This document shows, in pieces, positions 44,251 through 52,316 of a stretch of DNA of 64,000 nt. The translations under genes and the position numbers were made by a program. The stretch is from positions 186,001 through 250,000 of the forward strand of contig NZ_CP014304.1 in assembly GCF_001562275.1 (NCBI RefSeq). Reading direction: 5' to 3'. Each line of letters opens with the position of its first letter. Position 1 is the stretch's first letter. The notes under the pieces are model-generated. The model was not told the origin of the DNA. It saw only the letters and a list, made by a program, of their open reading frames with translations, and did not search any database. This stretch comes from Hymenobacter sp. PAMC 26628 (GTDB lineage: Bacteria; Bacteroidota; Bacteroidia; Cytophagales; Hymenobacteraceae).

Positions 44251-44643
44251 ATGTTCCGCTCCATCATTACCCTCGCTTTGTCGGTGTTGCTAATCGCCGA
44301 AGCCAGCGCCCAAACCACGCCGGCCACCACCAAAAAAACCACCCGTACCACCCGCCGCGTGGCTAAAAAAGCGCAGCGCACTGTGCGCAAAACTACCCGC
44401 CGCGCCGCCGCTGCCTGGCCCGCCCCCGACCCCGCCACCCCCGTGATGGCCGCCGTGACGGAGCCCACCGGCTGGGAGGCCTACGACGACGCGCAGGCCC
44501 GCCAGGGCCGCGACGCGGTATACACCGCCCCCGGCATGAGCGTGCACATCCGCACGGGCCACGAAATGGACAACTACGACGGTACGCCCCGCAAAGCCCC
44601 GGTCAGCACGAAGCAAACCACGCTCTCGCCCAGCCCTCGCTAA
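44251..44643 (+). CDS. Small secreted protein with APGM...TTLSP motif (paralogue 2)
   Basis: 130 residues. Signal peptide MFRSIITLALSVLLIAEASA, then a strongly basic tract (TTKKTTRTTRRVAKKAQRTV), then DAVYTAPGMSVHIRTGHEMD, NYDG and the C-terminal QTTLSPSPR. It clearly follows the layout of the gene before it. The basic tract may bind acidic polymers such as nucleic acid or exopolysaccharide; this is a guess. No known family recognised. Confidence 0.7.
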   Translation: MFRSIITLALSVLLIAEASAQTTPATTKKTTRTTRRVAKKAQRTVRKTTRRAAAAWPAPDPATPVMAAVTEPTGWEAYDDAQARQGRDAVYTAPGMSVHIRTGHEMDNYDGTPRKAPVSTKQTTLSPSPR

Positions 44644-44733
44644 GCCAGGCTAATCCACGGCCGACAGTTACACGTAGAGTGGGCTCTGGCTAACGGTTGG
44701 GGCCCACTTCTTTATTCTAAATTATTGTACTGC

Positions 44734-45075
44734 ATGCTGCGTTCTTTCCTCGCCGGGGCCCTCGTGCTCGCCGTATTATTCGGGGCCCAGGCCCAAACCG
44801 GCACCAAGAATTATAAACGCTCAGTGCGCCAGGCCAGCCGCAAAAAAGGTAACTACTACCGCGCCGGTACCCTTAAGGCCACCGGCGCTGGCAAGCGCAA
44901 GCTGGAAGTGTCGCGCGGCGACTACTACCTGGCCCCCGGCATGCCCATGCCCCAAACCGACCACCGGCACATCGACAGCTACATGGGCGACGTGCCCCCG
45001 CGCAAGCACTACGCCAAGAAACCTGCCCCCGGGGCCCCCGGCGGCAACAGCACCCTCAGCCCCGCCCGGAAGTAA
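44734..45075 (+). CDS. Small secreted protein with APGM...TLSP motif (paralogue 3)
   Basis: 113 residues from MLRSFLAGALVLAVLFGAQA (signal peptide), then basic KNYKRSVRQASRKKGNYYR, then DYYLAPGMPMPQTDHRHIDS, YMGD and the C-terminal NSTLSPARK. It is the third tandem member of the family. An in-frame ATG three codons upstream is possible, but the MLRS start matches paralogue 1. The gene is followed by a short palindromic repeat and the convergent M16 peptidase gene. Confidence 0.7.
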   Translation: MLRSFLAGALVLAVLFGAQAQTGTKNYKRSVRQASRKKGNYYRAGTLKATGAGKRKLEVSRGDYYLAPGMPMPQTDHRHIDSYMGDVPPRKHYAKKPAPGAPGGNSTLSPARK

Positions 45076-45117
45076 GGAAAGTAAATAAATTACGAGGCCT
45101 TCAGGTAAATTATCAAG

Positions 45118-45158
45118 CCGTCATGCTCATCTGGCGTCCGCGCAGCCGAGCATGACGG
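45118..45158. repeat. Palindromic intergenic repeat, copy 2 (shortened)
   Basis: CCGTCATGCTC (45118-45128) and GAGCATGACGG (45148-45158) surround ATCTGGCGTCCGCGCAGCC. It is one arm of the longer copies at 57123 and 58295 folded onto a truncated second arm. It lies between convergent genes. Confidence 0.75.
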
Positions 45159-45181
45159 CCTATTTTGCATTACCGGCCGTG

Positions 45182-46459
45182 CTACTCGGCTTCCAGCAAC
45201 TCCTCTTCCATTTCCACGGGCTCGCCCACGGCTTCGTAGTAGAGCGTGTTGCAGTTTTCGGGGCGAAGCACTTGGGCGGCGGCGGCGCGCACGGCGGCCA
45301 CGTCCACGGCCTGGATGCGGCGGCTCTCATCGTTCACCAGGTTGGCATCGCCGAGGAGCTTGCTGTAGGCCAGGTTGAGGGCCCGGTGCAGCAGGTCAAT
45401 TTCGCCGAATACTAAGTGGCTCTCGGCTTGGTTCTTCACCTTATCCAGCTCATAAGCGTCCACTTCGGCGGCCACGAATTCGGCCACCACGGCTTCCACG
45501 GCGGTGTTGGCTTCGTGCAGGTCCACGCCGGCATTCAGCTTGCCGCTCACCACGAGCAGGCCCGCATCCAGGGCCCCGGTGAGGGAGGCGGAAATGTTGT
45601 TGAATAAGGCCAGCTCCTTCACCAGGCGCTGGTGCAGGCGGCTCGACTTGCCCCGGCCCAGCATGTCGGCGAGCAGGTCCACGGCGTAGTAGTTGTCGTC
45701 GCGGCGGGCGGGGGCGTGGTAAGCTTTGTAGAGGGCCGAGAGGGGCACGGCGGCCTGCACGGTTTGGGTGCGGGCCTGGGTTTGGGTGGGCTCCTGGGGC
45801 AGGTTGCGCACGTAGGCGGGGCCCCCGGCAATGGGCCCGAACCACTTCTCAGCCAAGCGCTGGGCTTCGTCGAAACTAACGGCGCCGGCCAGCACCAGGA
45901 TGGCGTTCTGGGGCGCGTAGTGCTTGTTGAAGAAGCCGCGTACGTCGTCCATCACGGCGTTTTCGATGTGCGAAATTTCCTTGCCGATGGTATTCCACTG
46001 GTAGGGGTGCACCTGGTAGGCCAGCGGCATCATCTTCAGCCACACGTCGCCGTAGGGCTGGTTGAGGTAGCTCTGCTTAAACTCCTCCACCACCACTTTG
46101 CGCTGCACCTCCAGGCCGTTTTCCGAAAAAGCCAGGCTCAGCATCCGGTCCGATTCGAGCCAGAAGCCGGTTTCGAGGTTGGCGGCGGGCAGCGAGAGGT
46201 AATAGTTGGTGACGTCCTGCGAGGTGAAGGCGTTGTTTTCGCCGCCCACGCGCTGCAAGGGCTCGTCGTAGCTGGGAATGTTCACCGAGCCCGAAAACAT
46301 CAGGTGCTCAAACAGATGCGCGAAGCCCGTGTGGTCGGGGTCCTCGTCGCGGGCCCCTACGTCGTACATCACGTTCAGCACGGCCATCGGGGTGCTGAAA
46401 TCTTCGTGCACGATGCAGCGCAGGCCGTTGGCAAGGGTAAATTCCTGGAAATTAATCAT
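45182..46459 (-). CDS. M16-family zinc metallopeptidase
   Basis: 425 residues, no signal peptide. The inverted zinc motif HLFEH (His48, Glu51, His52) is in FAHLFEHLMFSGSVNIPSYDE, with the distal Glu in KVVVEEFKQSYLNQPYGD. The C-terminal M16 domain (ARRDDNYYAVDLLADMLGRG) is present. It is a single-chain pitrilysin/MPP-type peptidase half, probably cytoplasmic or periplasmic peptide degradation. The start MINFQEFTLANGLR is chosen because the family starts there; the frame is open far upstream only by complement of the E1 gene. It is divergent from E1, with a promoter box in between. Confidence 0.92.
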   Translation of the reverse strand: MINFQEFTLANGLRCIVHEDFSTPMAVLNVMYDVGARDEDPDHTGFAHLFEHLMFSGSVNIPSYDEPLQRVGGENNAFTSQDVTNYYLSLPAANLETGFWLESDRMLSLAFSENGLEVQRKVVVEEFKQSYLNQPYGDVWLKMMPLAYQVHPYQWNTIGKEISHIENAVMDDVRGFFNKHYAPQNAILVLAGAVSFDEAQRLAEKWFGPIAGGPAYVRNLPQEPTQTQARTQTVQAAVPLSALYKAYHAPARRDDNYYAVDLLADMLGRGKSSRLHQRLVKELALFNNISASLTGALDAGLLVVSGKLNAGVDLHEANTAVEAVVAEFVAAEVDAYELDKVKNQAESHLVFGEIDLLHRALNLAYSKLLGDANLVNDESRRIQAVDVAAVRAAAAQVLRPENCNTLYYEAVGEPVEMEEELLEAE

Positions 46460-46532
46460 GAAGCAATAGTAATTTAATTGGTCTCTAACAGCAAAGCCGG
46501 GCCAAAGATTTCGGCGCGCCGGGGCCCCGGCG

Positions 46533-46540
46533 GGCAAAGG
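46533..46540 (-). promoter_or_regulatory. Putative -7 box for the M16 peptidase gene
   Basis: TACCTTTG on the minus strand (CAAAGGTA on plus) matches the Bacteroidota TAnnTTTG element and lies 74 bases before the ATG. No clear -33 TTG box was seen, so this is tentative. Confidence 0.35.
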
Positions 46541-46571
46541 TATCGGTGGGGGCCCCAGCCGGCCGCCGCCG

Positions 46572-46579
46572 CTACCTTT
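46572..46579 (+). promoter_or_regulatory. Putative -7 box for the fused E1 gene
   Basis: TACCTTTG lies 28 bases before the E1 ATG (46607) and mirrors the minus-strand box 32 bases away, giving a compact divergent promoter pair. No -33 box is evident. Confidence 0.4.
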
Positions 46580-46606
46580 GCTCCGTCCGCCCCACCCCGC
46601 TCCCTT

Positions 46607-48649
46607 ATGACCTTCGACCGCCGCGACTACGCCAACGACACCCTGCTGCACCTGTACCGCGAGCTGCTGAAGCCGCGCCTGATTGAGGAGAAAATGCTGA
46701 TTCTGCTGCGCCAGGGCAAGGTCAGCAAGTGGTTTTCGGGCATTGGGCAGGAGGCCATTTCGGTGGGCAGCACCCTCGCCCTGGAGGCCGACGAGTACAT
46801 CCTGCCGCTGCACCGCAACCTGGGCGTGTTCACGGCGCGGCAGGTGCCGCTGGCCCGGCTGTTTGCGCAGTGGCAGGGCAAGCCGTCGGGCTTCACGCAG
46901 GGGCGCGACCGCAGCTTCCACTTCGGCACCAGCGAGTACCACATCGTGGGCATGATTTCGCACCTGGGGCCCCAGCTGGCCGTGGCCGACGGCATTGCCC
47001 TGGCCGATGTGCTCGACGAAAAGCCCCGCGTCACGCTCACGTACTCGGGCGACGGCGGGGCCTCGGAGGGCGACTTCCACGAGGCCCTGAACGTGGCCGC
47101 GGTGTGGCAGCTGCCGGTCATTTTCCTGATTGAAAACAACGGCTACGGCCTCAGCACGCCCTCCAACGAGCAGTTCCGGTTTAAGTCGTTTGTGGACAAG
47201 GGCCCCGCCTACGGCATGGAGGCCGTGCAGGTAGACGGCAACAACGTCCTCGATGTGTTCGACACCATCCACCGCCTAGCCGTGGACCTGCGCCAAAACC
47301 CGCGCCCCGTGCTGGTAGAGGCCCTCACCTTCCGCATGCGCGGCCACGAGGAGGCCAGCGGCACCAAGTACGTGCCCGCCGAGCTGCTCCAGGAGTGGGC
47401 CCAGAAAGACCCCGTGGACCGCTACGAAAAGTGGCTGCTGGCCGAAGGCATCCTCACCGAAACCGCCCGCCACAGCCTGCGCGAGCAGCTCAAAAAGGAA
47501 ATCGAAACTGCCCTGGAAGAGGCCGACGCGGCCCCGGGGCCCTCGGCCGACACCGCCCGCGAACTGGCCGACGTGTACGCGCCCTTCGCGCCGGATGCGT
47601 CGGCCGTAAGCCGTTACCAGTTGCCTGTTGTCAGTGCGAAAAACGATTCTTCGAACGAACTAGCAACTGACAACCAGCAACCAACAACGAAAAGCCTGCG
47701 CTTCATCGACGCCATTTCCGACGGGCTGCGCCAGAGCATGGTGCGCCACCCCGGGCTGGTGCTGATGGGCCAGGACATTGCTGAGTACGGCGGCGTGTTC
47801 AAGATTACCGAGGGCTTCGTGGCCGAGTTTGGCAAGGGGCGCGTGCGCAACACGCCGCTGTGCGAGTCGGCCATTGTGGGGGCCGGGCTGGGGCTGAGCG
47901 TGCGCGGCAGGAAGTCGATGGTGGAAATGCAGTTCGCCGATTTCGTGACCTGCGGCTTCAACCAAATCGTGAACAACCTGGCCAAGAGCCACTACCGCTG
48001 GGGCCAGGCCGCCGACGTAGTAATCAGGATGCCCACCGGCGCGGGCACCGCCGCGGGGCCCTTCCACTCGCAAAGCAACGAGGCGTGGTTCACCCACGTG
48101 CCGGGCCTGAAGGTGGTGTACCCCAGCAACCCGCACGACGCCAAGGGCCTGCTCTGCGCCGCCTTCGACGACCCTAACCCGGTGCTGTACTTCGAGCACA
48201 AGCTGCTCTACCGCAGCCTCAGCGGCCCCGTGCCCGACGGCTACTACACCACGCCCATCGGCGAGGCAGCCCTGGTGCGCGAGGGCGACGAGCTGAGCAT
48301 CGTCACCTACGGCATGGGCGTGCACTGGGCCCTGGCGGCCTGCAACGAGCTGAACATCAGCGCCGACATCCTCGACCTGCGCACCCTGCTGCCCTGGGAT
48401 ACCAAAGCCGTGCGCCGCACCGTGGCCAAAAACGGCCGTCTCCTGGTGCTGCACGAAGACACCCTCACCGGGGGCCTGGGCGGCGAAATCGTGGCCTGGG
48501 TGGCCGAGCACTGCTTCCAGCACCTCGACGCCCCCGTGCAGCGCGTAGCCGGGCTCGACACGCCCATCCCCTTCGCCCCGCCCCTCGAAGCCGATTTCCT
48601 GCCCCAGCAGCGCCTAAAAGAGCGCCTGGCCTGGCTGCAAGGCTATTAA
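46607..48649 (+). CDS. Fused alpha/beta 2-oxoacid dehydrogenase E1 component
   Basis: 680 residues. Residues 1-335 are the E1 alpha half: RQGKVSKWFSGIGQEAISVG, and the thiamine-diphosphate motif from YSGDGGASEGDFHEAL to ENNGY (about 146-180). Residues about 365-680 are the E1 beta half: FIDAISDGLRQSMVRHP, VRNTPLCESAIVGAGLG, DILDLRTLLPWD and TGGLGGEIVAW. It decarboxylates branched-chain 2-oxoacids (or pyruvate) and passes the acyl group to E2 lipoyl domains. Fused E1 is common in Bacteroidota. The linker (about 336-364) coincides with a GTTG/CAAC inverted repeat like those in nearby intergenic DNA. The start follows a promoter-like TACCTTTG. Confidence 0.92.
   Translation: MTFDRRDYANDTLLHLYRELLKPRLIEEKMLILLRQGKVSKWFSGIGQEAISVGSTLALEADEYILPLHRNLGVFTARQVPLARLFAQWQGKPSGFTQGRDRSFHFGTSEYHIVGMISHLGPQLAVADGIALADVLDEKPRVTLTYSGDGGASEGDFHEALNVAAVWQLPVIFLIENNGYGLSTPSNEQFRFKSFVDKGPAYGMEAVQVDGNNVLDVFDTIHRLAVDLRQNPRPVLVEALTFRMRGHEEASGTKYVPAELLQEWAQKDPVDRYEKWLLAEGILTETARHSLREQLKKEIETALEEADAAPGPSADTARELADVYAPFAPDASAVSRYQLPVVSAKNDSSNELATDNQQPTTKSLRFIDAISDGLRQSMVRHPGLVLMGQDIAEYGGVFKITEGFVAEFGKGRVRNTPLCESAIVGAGLGLSVRGRKSMVEMQFADFVTCGFNQIVNNLAKSHYRWGQAADVVIRMPTGAGTAAGPFHSQSNEAWFTHVPGLKVVYPSNPHDAKGLLCAAFDDPNPVLYFEHKLLYRSLSGPVPDGYYTTPIGEAALVREGDELSIVTYGMGVHWALAACNELNISADILDLRTLLPWDTKAVRRTVAKNGRLLVLHEDTLTGGLGGEIVAWVAEHCFQHLDAPVQRVAGLDTPIPFAPPLEADFLPQQRLKERLAWLQGY
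47620..47681. repeat. Inverted repeat inside the E1 linker
   Basis: GTTGCCTGTTGTCAGT (47620-47635) and ACTGACAACCAGCAAC (47666-47681) are inverted copies with two mismatches. Similar GTTG/CAAC-rich inverted repeats lie in intergenic DNA at 62322-62456, 57285-57312 and 55420-55485. Here the repeat is translated as LPVVSAKNDSSNELATDNQQ. Confidence 0.65.
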
Positions 48650-48678
48650 TAGACTATCCGAATTGGCAATGGAAAAGC

Positions 48679-48772
48679 ACGGTCATGCTGAACGCAGTGA
48701 AGCATCTTTCCCGCGCAAGTAATTCGGTTTACTGCTGCGGTAGAAATGCTTCACTGCGTTCAGCATGACCGT
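48679..48772. repeat. Palindromic intergenic repeat, copy 3
   Basis: Exact 27-base arms (48679-48705, ACGGTCATGCTGAACGCAGT..., and 48746-48772) around a centre with CGCGCAAGTAATTCGG. It lies between the convergent E1 and glutaminase-like genes. Confidence 0.85.
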
Positions 48773-48819
48773 TTTTTAATGATGGCATTAGGGCCCCAAA
48801 GGTCCGTCAAGCCTGTGCG

Positions 48820-51294
48820 CTACGGAGCCCCCAGCTTGTCCGCCAGCATTTTCATAAAGTAGCCGCCCACCACTGAGCGGGCCTGGAAGCCTTGCTGCTT
48901 GGCGTCGGTGGTTTCGTGCCAGTCGGTGAGGGGTACGCGGCTGGGCGTGTCGTTGGCGAATTGCCACACGGGGCCCACAAGCGCCTCAAAATCGGCCGGG
49001 GTACTGGCCAGCGTGGCGGTCCACAGGATCCAGTCCGACTTGGTGTAGGTCTTGCGGCTGTCGAGGGGCAGGCCGTAGCGCTGCTGGTGCTTCAGGTAAA
49101 AGGCTATTTCCTGCTGCGCCACCTCGGGCGGGAACACGTTCAGGCCAAGCACCTTGTCCCAGACCAAGTTGTATTTCTGGCTCCACGAACCGGGGGCTTT
49201 GTCGAAGGTCAGGGCGTAGTGGTCGCCGTCCTGAGCCATTTGCATCCACTTTTTAGCCAGGTCGCGGGCCAGGGTCTGGTACTCGTTGGACGTGGCGACG
49301 TCGCCGAGCTGCCGGGCCATCTGGCCGTAGCAGGCGATGCCCATGATGGCCTTCAGGGAGAGGTTGGCGTTGCGGGCCAAGTGGCCGGCAAAGTCGTCGG
49401 TGCAGAGCTGGTTGGCGGGGTCGAAGCCGTCGCGTTTCAAAAAGCCTACCCACTTAGTGAGCGTGGGCCAGTGCTCGCGGGCGAAGTCGGGCTTGCCGTC
49501 CATCTTCACTGCCGCGGCGGTCATAATCAGCATGTTGCCGGCTTCTTCCACCGGCATGTCCTCGCCGTAGGTCTGGCCGTTGGCGCGCGGGTAGGTGCCC
49601 ACGTCGTGGGCCGGAAAGTCCTTTTTCCAGCGCCCCGACTCGCTGTATTCAAAGATGAAGCGCAGCAGGCCCTTCGCCAACTCGTTGTTATACAGCAAGA
49701 ACAGCGGCCCTGAGGGGTACGTTATATCCACGGTGCCGATGGAGCCGTTGGAGAAGTTCTCTTTGGAGAAAAACAGCAGCTCGCCCTTGGGCCCCGCCAC
49801 GATGCTGTGCGCGGCAATGGCCTGGCGGTAAGCCAACTGGCAGAGGTCAGCGTACTTTAGGCCCCCGGCGGCCTGGGCGTCGGCGCGGAGCTTTTGGTCG
49901 AACGCCGTGGCTTTTTGGCGCAGGCGGGCGTAGTCGGTTTCGGCCGCTTGCAGGGCTTTTTCCATCGTCATGGCCGGGTCGCGCCGCCACCAGGGGCGCA
50001 GGTTCTGGCCGAAGTACTGCACGGCGTACTGCTCGTCGTAGCCCAGCAGCAAGTGGCCCTCGGCGGGCGCGGTGGCCACGGCCCCGAGGTCAAGCACCGC
50101 GGCCTGGGCTACGCGCTGGGCCTGGCCCGTCAGGGGCGCGCCGGCGGGCAGGGCCCCGGTGGTGGCAAAAGTGCTTTTGAGAACTTGCGGGGCCCCGGTG
50201 CCGAGCGCGGCGGCGCCCGGCGCGGCCAGGTAGGCGTAGCCCCAGTCGATGCGCACGTTGTCGCCGGCGGTGGCCAGCACGGGCTGCGCGGTGGTGCCCA
50301 CGGCTTGCCAGCGCAGGGCCCCGGCCTGGCCGGGCCGGGTGGCCACCGTTTGGTAGGGGGTGTTGCTGGCCAGCGTGCCGGCCTCAGTTAGGAGGACCTG
50401 GGTGGGGTGGGCGCGCCCGTCGGTGGCGGTGGCCGTGTAGGTCACGTAGCTAACAGGCCGGGCCACGGTTTCAAGCTCGTCCAGCAGCAGCGGCGACAAG
50501 AAGTTGACGGTCAGCTGTACTGGGCCAGCGGCGAAGGTGTAGGTGGTTTGGGTGGCCGTCACGGCCACGGCCGTTTGGCGGGCCGTGGGCAGCGCGCCCG
50601 GGGCCGGCAGCGCCTCGTAGAGGCCGGCGTCGAGGTATTCGCCGCCGCGCGGGCTGTTGGCGTGCAGGGCTAGCACGTTGTCGCCGGCGCGCAGGGCCCG
50701 GCGGGCGGTTTCGGGCACCGCGAAGTGGTCGTAGCTGCTGTTGTAGCCCGGCTGGCGGGTCAGCAGCACGCCGTTGAGGTACACCTCGGCGTCGTCGTCG
50801 TGCTGCATGAGCACGCTCAGGGCCCCGGTGGTGCGCGGGTCGGCCACGCGCACGGTGCGCCGCACCCACACGTTGCCGCCGGTCCAGGCGGTGCCGTGCA
50901 GCGCGGGCTGGTCCGAAAACGGCGCGGGGCCCTCTTGCCAGCCGCCGGCCGCAAACCCTGGCTTCTCCCAGCCCGCCGCGGGCCGCTTAAAGGTGTAGCG
51001 CGCGCGGTAGGGCTGCTCGCGCACCGTCGGGATGACGGCCCGGTACTGGGGCCCCACCTTGCCCAAAAATTGGTAGGCCTGCCCGTCCACCCGCACCACG
51101 CCTTCCAGGGCCTGCGTTTCGCCGGTCCAGTGCCGCGTGGGGCCCCCGGCCAGCTCGTCCTGAAACGCCCAGACGCTGAAATACGGGTTGTGGGTGATGA
51201 GCGGGTACGCCGGCGGGCGCAGCGCTTGGGCGTGGGCAGCGGCCAGGCCGAAGCCACTCGCTACCAAGAGGAGGGAAGCTTTTTTTAGCAGCAT
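48820..51294 (-). CDS. Large secreted glutaminase-A-like protein (DUF4965/DUF5127/DUF1793)
   Basis: 824 residues. Signal peptide MLLKKASLLLVASGFGLAAA, then a DUF4964-like start (LRPPAYPLITHNPYFSVW). A galactose-binding-like insert (TVRVADPRTTGALSVLMQHD, DDAEVYLNGVLLTRQPGY) is followed by DUF5127/DUF4965 regions and a (alpha/alpha)6-type C-terminal domain (TYPSGPLFLLYNNELAKGLL, EEAGNMLIMTAAAVKMDG, WQFANDTPSRVPLTDWH). Family members are annotated as glutaminase A or as glycoside-hydrolase-like proteins; substrate is uncertain. It is probably periplasmic or surface-located, and stands alone. Confidence 0.82.
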   Translation of the reverse strand: MLLKKASLLLVASGFGLAAAHAQALRPPAYPLITHNPYFSVWAFQDELAGGPTRHWTGETQALEGVVRVDGQAYQFLGKVGPQYRAVIPTVREQPYRARYTFKRPAAGWEKPGFAAGGWQEGPAPFSDQPALHGTAWTGGNVWVRRTVRVADPRTTGALSVLMQHDDDAEVYLNGVLLTRQPGYNSSYDHFAVPETARRALRAGDNVLALHANSPRGGEYLDAGLYEALPAPGALPTARQTAVAVTATQTTYTFAAGPVQLTVNFLSPLLLDELETVARPVSYVTYTATATDGRAHPTQVLLTEAGTLASNTPYQTVATRPGQAGALRWQAVGTTAQPVLATAGDNVRIDWGYAYLAAPGAAALGTGAPQVLKSTFATTGALPAGAPLTGQAQRVAQAAVLDLGAVATAPAEGHLLLGYDEQYAVQYFGQNLRPWWRRDPAMTMEKALQAAETDYARLRQKATAFDQKLRADAQAAGGLKYADLCQLAYRQAIAAHSIVAGPKGELLFFSKENFSNGSIGTVDITYPSGPLFLLYNNELAKGLLRFIFEYSESGRWKKDFPAHDVGTYPRANGQTYGEDMPVEEAGNMLIMTAAAVKMDGKPDFAREHWPTLTKWVGFLKRDGFDPANQLCTDDFAGHLARNANLSLKAIMGIACYGQMARQLGDVATSNEYQTLARDLAKKWMQMAQDGDHYALTFDKAPGSWSQKYNLVWDKVLGLNVFPPEVAQQEIAFYLKHQQRYGLPLDSRKTYTKSDWILWTATLASTPADFEALVGPVWQFANDTPSRVPLTDWHETTDAKQQGFQARSVVGGYFMKMLADKLGAP

Positions 51295-51420
51295 CTACGG
51301 AAGGGGTAAAGCGCGCCGGGGCCCCAAGTGGCCGGGCCTGCTAGTGGGCCGCTGGCTATTTAGGGCCCCCGGTGCGGGGGTGGAAAGGAGGGCGGCAATT
51401 TAGGCAGCGGCCGGCGACTG

Positions 51421-51687
51421 CTACTCCCCCAGCAGAATCTGCCTGCCCAGTGCTTCCCGCTGGTAATCAGCCACAATCTGGCGCAAAATCTGCATGTCCT
51501 TGGAGCAGGCCTGGGCGAAGGTTTCCCAATTTTGCAAAACCAAGCAATCCGGCATTTCGACCAATCTGGTAATTGCATCCCAGAAAGCGTCCCAATTATC
51601 GCCGTACCAGTCCGGAAATCCCAGTTGGCTTTTCATCGTCATGTGAAAACCCGCTTTGGTGTCGACGTTGGTGAGGTCGATGGTCAT
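51421..51687 (-). CDS. Barstar-family ribonuclease inhibitor (orphan)
   Basis: 88 residues with the barstar core: MTIDLTNVDTKAGFHMTMK, then QLGFPDWYGDNWDAFWDAIT, then a LVLQNWETFAQ strand. Barstar binds and blocks barnase-type ribonucleases. No barnase or polymorphic-toxin gene is seen within the window, so it may protect against a toxin from neighbours or be a remnant of an immunity cluster. It lies next to an AT-rich gene of unknown function. Confidence 0.85.
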   Translation of the reverse strand: MTIDLTNVDTKAGFHMTMKSQLGFPDWYGDNWDAFWDAITRLVEMPDCLVLQNWETFAQACSKDMQILRQIVADYQREALGRQILLGE

Positions 51688-51776
51688 TGAATGGTTGTAA
51701 AGTTCTTTTTCTGCTTAAGCACAGGCACAGCCCCCGCGTCATTATTGATCACGAATTACATTGCGTTAAACTCGCG

Positions 51777-52307
51777 TTGTATTGGGATTATATCTTAACT
51801 GAATACCAATTTTTAATCTCTTTGAATACCATATTAACTCGTACGGCACTTGGGGATAATTTTCTAATTATTCCGCTAAGTCTATTTTGTTTGTTATCTG
51901 TGTCCAGTGTAGATACCACGATTGGCATTGAAATTAGTGCAGCCGCCTGCTTGATTGTACTTATCACCCGCACTGGAATAGAAGTCAGTTTGGAGCATCG
52001 GCATTATCGAAAATACTATAGCCTATTTGGTTGGCGCTTCGGTCGTTGGCAACTAATACCTCCTATTATTGGCGTAACCGTAAAACGATTTTTAGAGGGC
52101 GGGGGCGATACACGAAATTGGGGCGTTTGGAATAGTAAATCGCGGAGCATAGAAAAAATAGTTGTGATGCTGTCATTGCAAAACGCATCCGCGGGCATTG
52201 TTTTAAAGCGGTTCTATTGGGATGATATGGACGAAGCACTCGCATTTGCGCACGATGTTGCAGGAGTGTTTGCTGTAGAGGTTAATGAATATTTACCGCA
52301 TAATTAA
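51777..52307 (+). CDS. AT-rich hypothetical membrane protein
   Basis: About 176 residues from a TTG at 51777 (LYWDYILTEYQFLISL). The frame is open back to 51687 but no ATG is available, so the start is uncertain. One or two hydrophobic segments (NFLIIPLSLFCLLSV and GIEISAAACLIVLITRTGIEV) precede a soluble domain with KYYSLFGWRFGRWQLIPPI and a terminal DDMDEALAFAHDVAGVFAVEV. Base composition is markedly AT-rich against its neighbours, suggesting transfer. It resembles unnamed small membrane proteins found near barstar or ABC genes; function unknown. Confidence 0.5.
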   Translation: MYWDYILTEYQFLISLNTILTRTALGDNFLIIPLSLFCLLSVSSVDTTIGIEISAAACLIVLITRTGIEVSLEHRHYRKYYSLFGWRFGRWQLIPPIIGVTVKRFLEGGGDTRNWGVWNSKSRSIEKIVVMLSLQNASAGIVLKRFYWDDMDEALAFAHDVAGVFAVEVNEYLPHN

Positions 52308-52316
52308 TTCTACTAA

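Noticed and set aside
48820..51294. Second rhamnosidase-like or GH-type enzyme of the utilisation locus
   Set aside because: Its motifs fit the glutaminase-A/DUF4965 superfamily and it lies 25 kb from the locus on the opposite strand.
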